DNA of 64,000 nucleotides. It comes from Solea solea (lineage: Eukaryota > Chordata > Actinopteri > Pleuronectiformes > Soleidae). Each line of letters begins with the position of its first letter. Position 1 is the stretch's first letter. Shown piece after piece: positions 61,301 through 64,000 of the stretch. The translations under genes were made by a program, and so were the position numbers. A model generated the notes under the pieces. That model was given only the letters and a program-made list of their open reading frames with translations. It made no database searches and was not told where the DNA came from. The DNA lies in the NCBI RefSeq assembly GCF_958295425.1, contig NC_081136.1:31523843-31587842 (forward strand), written 5' to 3'.

Positions 61301-64000
61301 ATCACCTAAAAAAGTCATAGTATAGTATGTCGTCCAAAATCACATAAAAAAGTCATAGTATAGTATGTCGTCCAAAATCACATAAAAAAGTCATAGTATA
61401 GTATGTCGTCTAAAATCACCTAAAAAAGTCATAGTATAGTATGTCGTCCAAAATCACATAAAAAAGTCATAGTATAGTATGTCGTCCAAAATCACATAAA
61501 AAAGTCATAGTATAGTATGTCGTCTAAAATCACCTAAAAAAGTCATAGTATAGTATGTCGTCCAAAATCACATAAAAAAGTCATAGTATAGTATGTCGTC
61601 CAAAATCACATAAAAAAGTCATAGTATAGTATGTCGTCCAAAATCACATAAAAAAGTCATAGTATAGTATGTCGTCCAAAATCACCTAAAAAAGTCATAG
61701 TATAGTATGTCGTCCAAAATCACATAAAAAAGTCATAGTATAGTATGTCGTCTAAAATCACCTAAAAAAGTCATAGTATAGTATGTCGTCCAAAATCACA
61801 TAAAAAAGTCATAGTATAGTATGTCGTCCAAAATCACATAAAAAAGTCATAGTATAGTATGTCGTCTAAAATCACCTAAAAAAGTCATAGTATAGTATGT
61901 CGTCCAAAATCACATAAAAAAGTCATAGTATAGTATGTCGTCCAAAATCACATAAAAAAGTCATAGTATAGTATGTCGTCCAAAATCACATAAAAAAGTC
62001 ATAGTATAGTATGTCGTCCAAAATCACCTAAAAAAGTCATAGTATAGTATGTCGTCCAAAATCACATAAAAAAGTCATAGTATAGTATGTCGTCCAAAAT
62101 CACATAAAAAAGTCATAGTATAGTATGTCGTCTAAAATCACCTAAAAAAGTCATAGTATAGTATGTCGTCCGAAATCACATAAAAAAGTCATAGTATAGT
62201 ATGTCGTCCAAAATCACTCAAAGATGTCATAGTATAGTATGTCGTCCAAAATGACCTAAAAACGTCATAGTATAGTATGTCGTCCAAAATCGGTCAAAAA
62301 AGTCATAGTATAGTATGTCGTCCAAAATAGGTAAAAAAAGTCATAGTATAGTATGTCGTCCAAAATGACACCAAAATGTCATAGTATAGTATGTCGTCCA
62401 AAATTGGTCAAAAAAGTCATAGTATAGTATGTCGTCCAAAATCGGTCCAAAAAGTCATAGTATAGTATGTCGTCCAAAATCGGTCCAAAAAGTCATAGTA
62501 TAGTATGTCGTCTAAAATCACCTAAAAAAGTCATAGTATAGTATGTCGTCCAAAATCACATAAAAAAGTCATAGTATAGTATGTCGTCCAAAATCACACA
62601 AAAAAGTCATAGTATAGTATGTCGTCTAAAATCACCTAAAAAAGTCATAGTATAGTATGTCGTCCAAAATCACATAAAAAAGTCATAGTATAGTATGTCG
62701 TCCAAAATCACATAAAAAAGTCATAGTATAGTATGTCGTCCAAAATCACATAAAAAAGTCATAGTATAGTATGTCGTCCAAAATCACCTAAAAAAGTCAT
62801 AGTATAGTATGTCGTCCAAAATCACCTAAAAAAGTCATAGTATAGTATGTCGTCCAAAATCACATAAAAAAGTCATAGTATAGTATGTCGTCTAAAATCA
62901 CCTAAAAAAGTCATAGTATAGTATGTCGTCCGAAATCACATAAAAAAGTCATAGTATAGTATGTCGTCCAAAATCACTCAAAGATGTCATAGTATAGTAT
63001 GTCGTCCAAAATGACCTAAAAACGTCATAGTATAGTATGTCGTCCAAAATTGGTCAAAAAAGTCATAGTATAGTATGTCGTCCAAAATGACACCAAAATG
63101 TCATAGTATAGTATGTCGTCCAAAATCAGCTAAAAAGGTCATAGTATAGTATGTCGTCCAAAATAGGTAAAAAAAGTCATAGTATAGTATGTCCTTCCAA
63201 AATGACACCAAAATGTCATAGTATAGTATGTCGTCCAAAATCACATAAAAAAGTCATAGTATAGTATGTCGTCCAAAATGACACCAAAATGTCATATGTC
63301 GTCCAAAATCAAATAAAAAAGTCATAGTATAGTATGTCGTCCAAAATTGGTCAAAAAAGTCATAGTATAGTATGTCGTCCAAAATTGGTCAAAAAAGTCA
63401 TAGTATAGTATGTCGTCCAAAATCAGTCAAAGATGTCATAGTATAGTATGTCGTCCAAAATGACCTAAAAACGTCATAGTATAGTATGTCGTCCAAAATC
63501 GGTCAAAAAAGTCATAGTATAGTATGTCGTCCAAAATGACCTAAAAACGTCATAGTATAGTATGTCGTCCAAAATTGGTCAAAAAAGTCATAGTATAGTA
63601 TGTCGTCCAAAATTGGTCAAAAAAGTCATAGTATAGTATGTCGTCCAAAATCAGTCAAAGATGTCATAGTATAGTATGTCGTCCAAAATGACCTAAAAAC
63701 GTCATAGTATAGTATGTCGTCCAAAATCGGTCAAAAAAGTCATAGTATAGTATGTCGTCCAAAATGACACCAAAATGTCATAGTATAGTATGTCGTCCAA
63801 AATTGGTCAAAAAAGTCATAGTATAGTATGTCGTCCAAAATCACTCAAAGATGTCATAGTATAGTATGTCGTCCAAAATGACCTAAAAACGTCATAGTAT
63901 AGTATGTCGTCCAAAATCGGTCAAAAAAGTCATAGTATAGTATGTCGTCCAAAATCGCCAAAAAATGTCATAGTTTAGTATGTCGTCCAAAATTGGTCAA
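58301..64000 (+). repeat. 38-bp tandem satellite array, about 150 copies, running off the window
   Basis: Head-to-tail units of 38 bp fill 58301 to the window end. Each has a nearly invariant core of 27 nt beginning GTCATAGTATAG and ending GTCCAAAAT, then an 11-nt linker that varies among about ten recurring types (for example CACATAAAAAA, CACCTAAAAAA, TGGTCAAAAAA, CGGTCCAAAAA, GACCTAAAAAC, GACACCAAAAT). The first few units are the most divergent (a 36-bp unit, GTGTAG variants), as expected at an array edge. One unit near 63289 lacks about 8 bases of the core. The period is not a multiple of three and the core carries stop codons, so it does not encode protein. No match to the CENP-B box is visible. 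Confidence 0.98.
60230..63005 (+). repeat. Higher-order repeat within the 38-bp array (1748-bp period)
   Basis: Rare marker units recur at a fixed distance. The TCCGAAAT variant occurs at 60421, 61181, 62169 and 62929, and the CACACAAAAAA linker at 60847 and 62595. 62169-60421 and 62595-60847 both equal 1748, which is 46 units. 61181-60421 and 62929-62169 both equal 760, which is 20 units. The order of linker types matches unit by unit from about 60230-61257 to 61978-63005, with one base difference noticed (TAGAG at about 60373). Confidence 0.9.

Noticed and set aside
58301..64000. CRISPR-like array (constant core, variable linker)
   Set aside because: The linkers are only 11 nt, are reused many times and share an A-run, the unit is 38 bp in total, and the setting is clearly vertebrate. 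It is a tandem satellite, not repeat-spacer DNA.
58301..64000. Centromeric satellite with CENP-B box
   Set aside because: No match to the CENP-B box consensus is visible and a 38-bp unit is short for a centromeric monomer; position next to a gene also argues against it, though this cannot be excluded without chromosomal data.

Overview
The window is vertebrate nuclear DNA, almost certainly from a teleost fish and probably a percomorph. The coding exons match vertebrate families and have canonical GT/AG splice sites. Introns and spacers are full of (CA/GT)n, (TTA)n and (AT)n microsatellites, V-SINE/DANA-like SINEs and small non-autonomous DNA transposons of kinds common in teleosts. Nothing bacterial or viral was recognised.

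Three protein genes lie in an order that matches, from memory, human chromosome 7q: RSBN1L (+, 3' end only, last three exons between 4143 and 7755), TMEM60 (-, two coding exons, 15633 to 14531), and PHTF2 (+, start codon at 31422, stop at 55766). For PHTF2 I reconstruct 19 constitutive coding exons that join in frame to a 761-residue protein, plus a 12-nt microexon. TMEM60 and PHTF2 are divergent and appear to share a promoter region near 15.9-16.8 kb. The products are functionally unrelated as far as is known: a JmjC-type chromatin protein (RSBN1L), a small four-helix membrane protein (TMEM60) and a multi-pass ER membrane protein (PHTF2).

Layout: 1-4142 intron of RSBN1L with repeats; 4143-7755 its last coding exons, the final one carrying an extraordinary low-complexity tail; 7756-13550 3' UTR and intergenic repeats; 13550-16080 TMEM60; 16080-16780 divergent promoter spacer; about 16790-58170 PHTF2, including two introns of roughly 14 kb and 9.5 kb that hold only repeats; 58301-64000 (window edge) a tandem array of about 150 copies of a 38-bp unit.

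The most unusual features are: (i) the 38-bp satellite, in which a nearly invariant 27-nt core alternates with an 11-nt linker drawn from about ten recurrent variants, arranged in nested higher-order repeats (228, 760 and 1748 bp periods); (ii) a PHTF2 microexon coding for FISL; (iii) an ATG-TAA start-stop element abutting the PHTF2 start codon in frame, preceded by a two-codon uORF; and (iv) a roughly 583-residue repeat-rich tail on RSBN1L. All identifications come from reading the sequence and from memory of family sequences; no database search was run.
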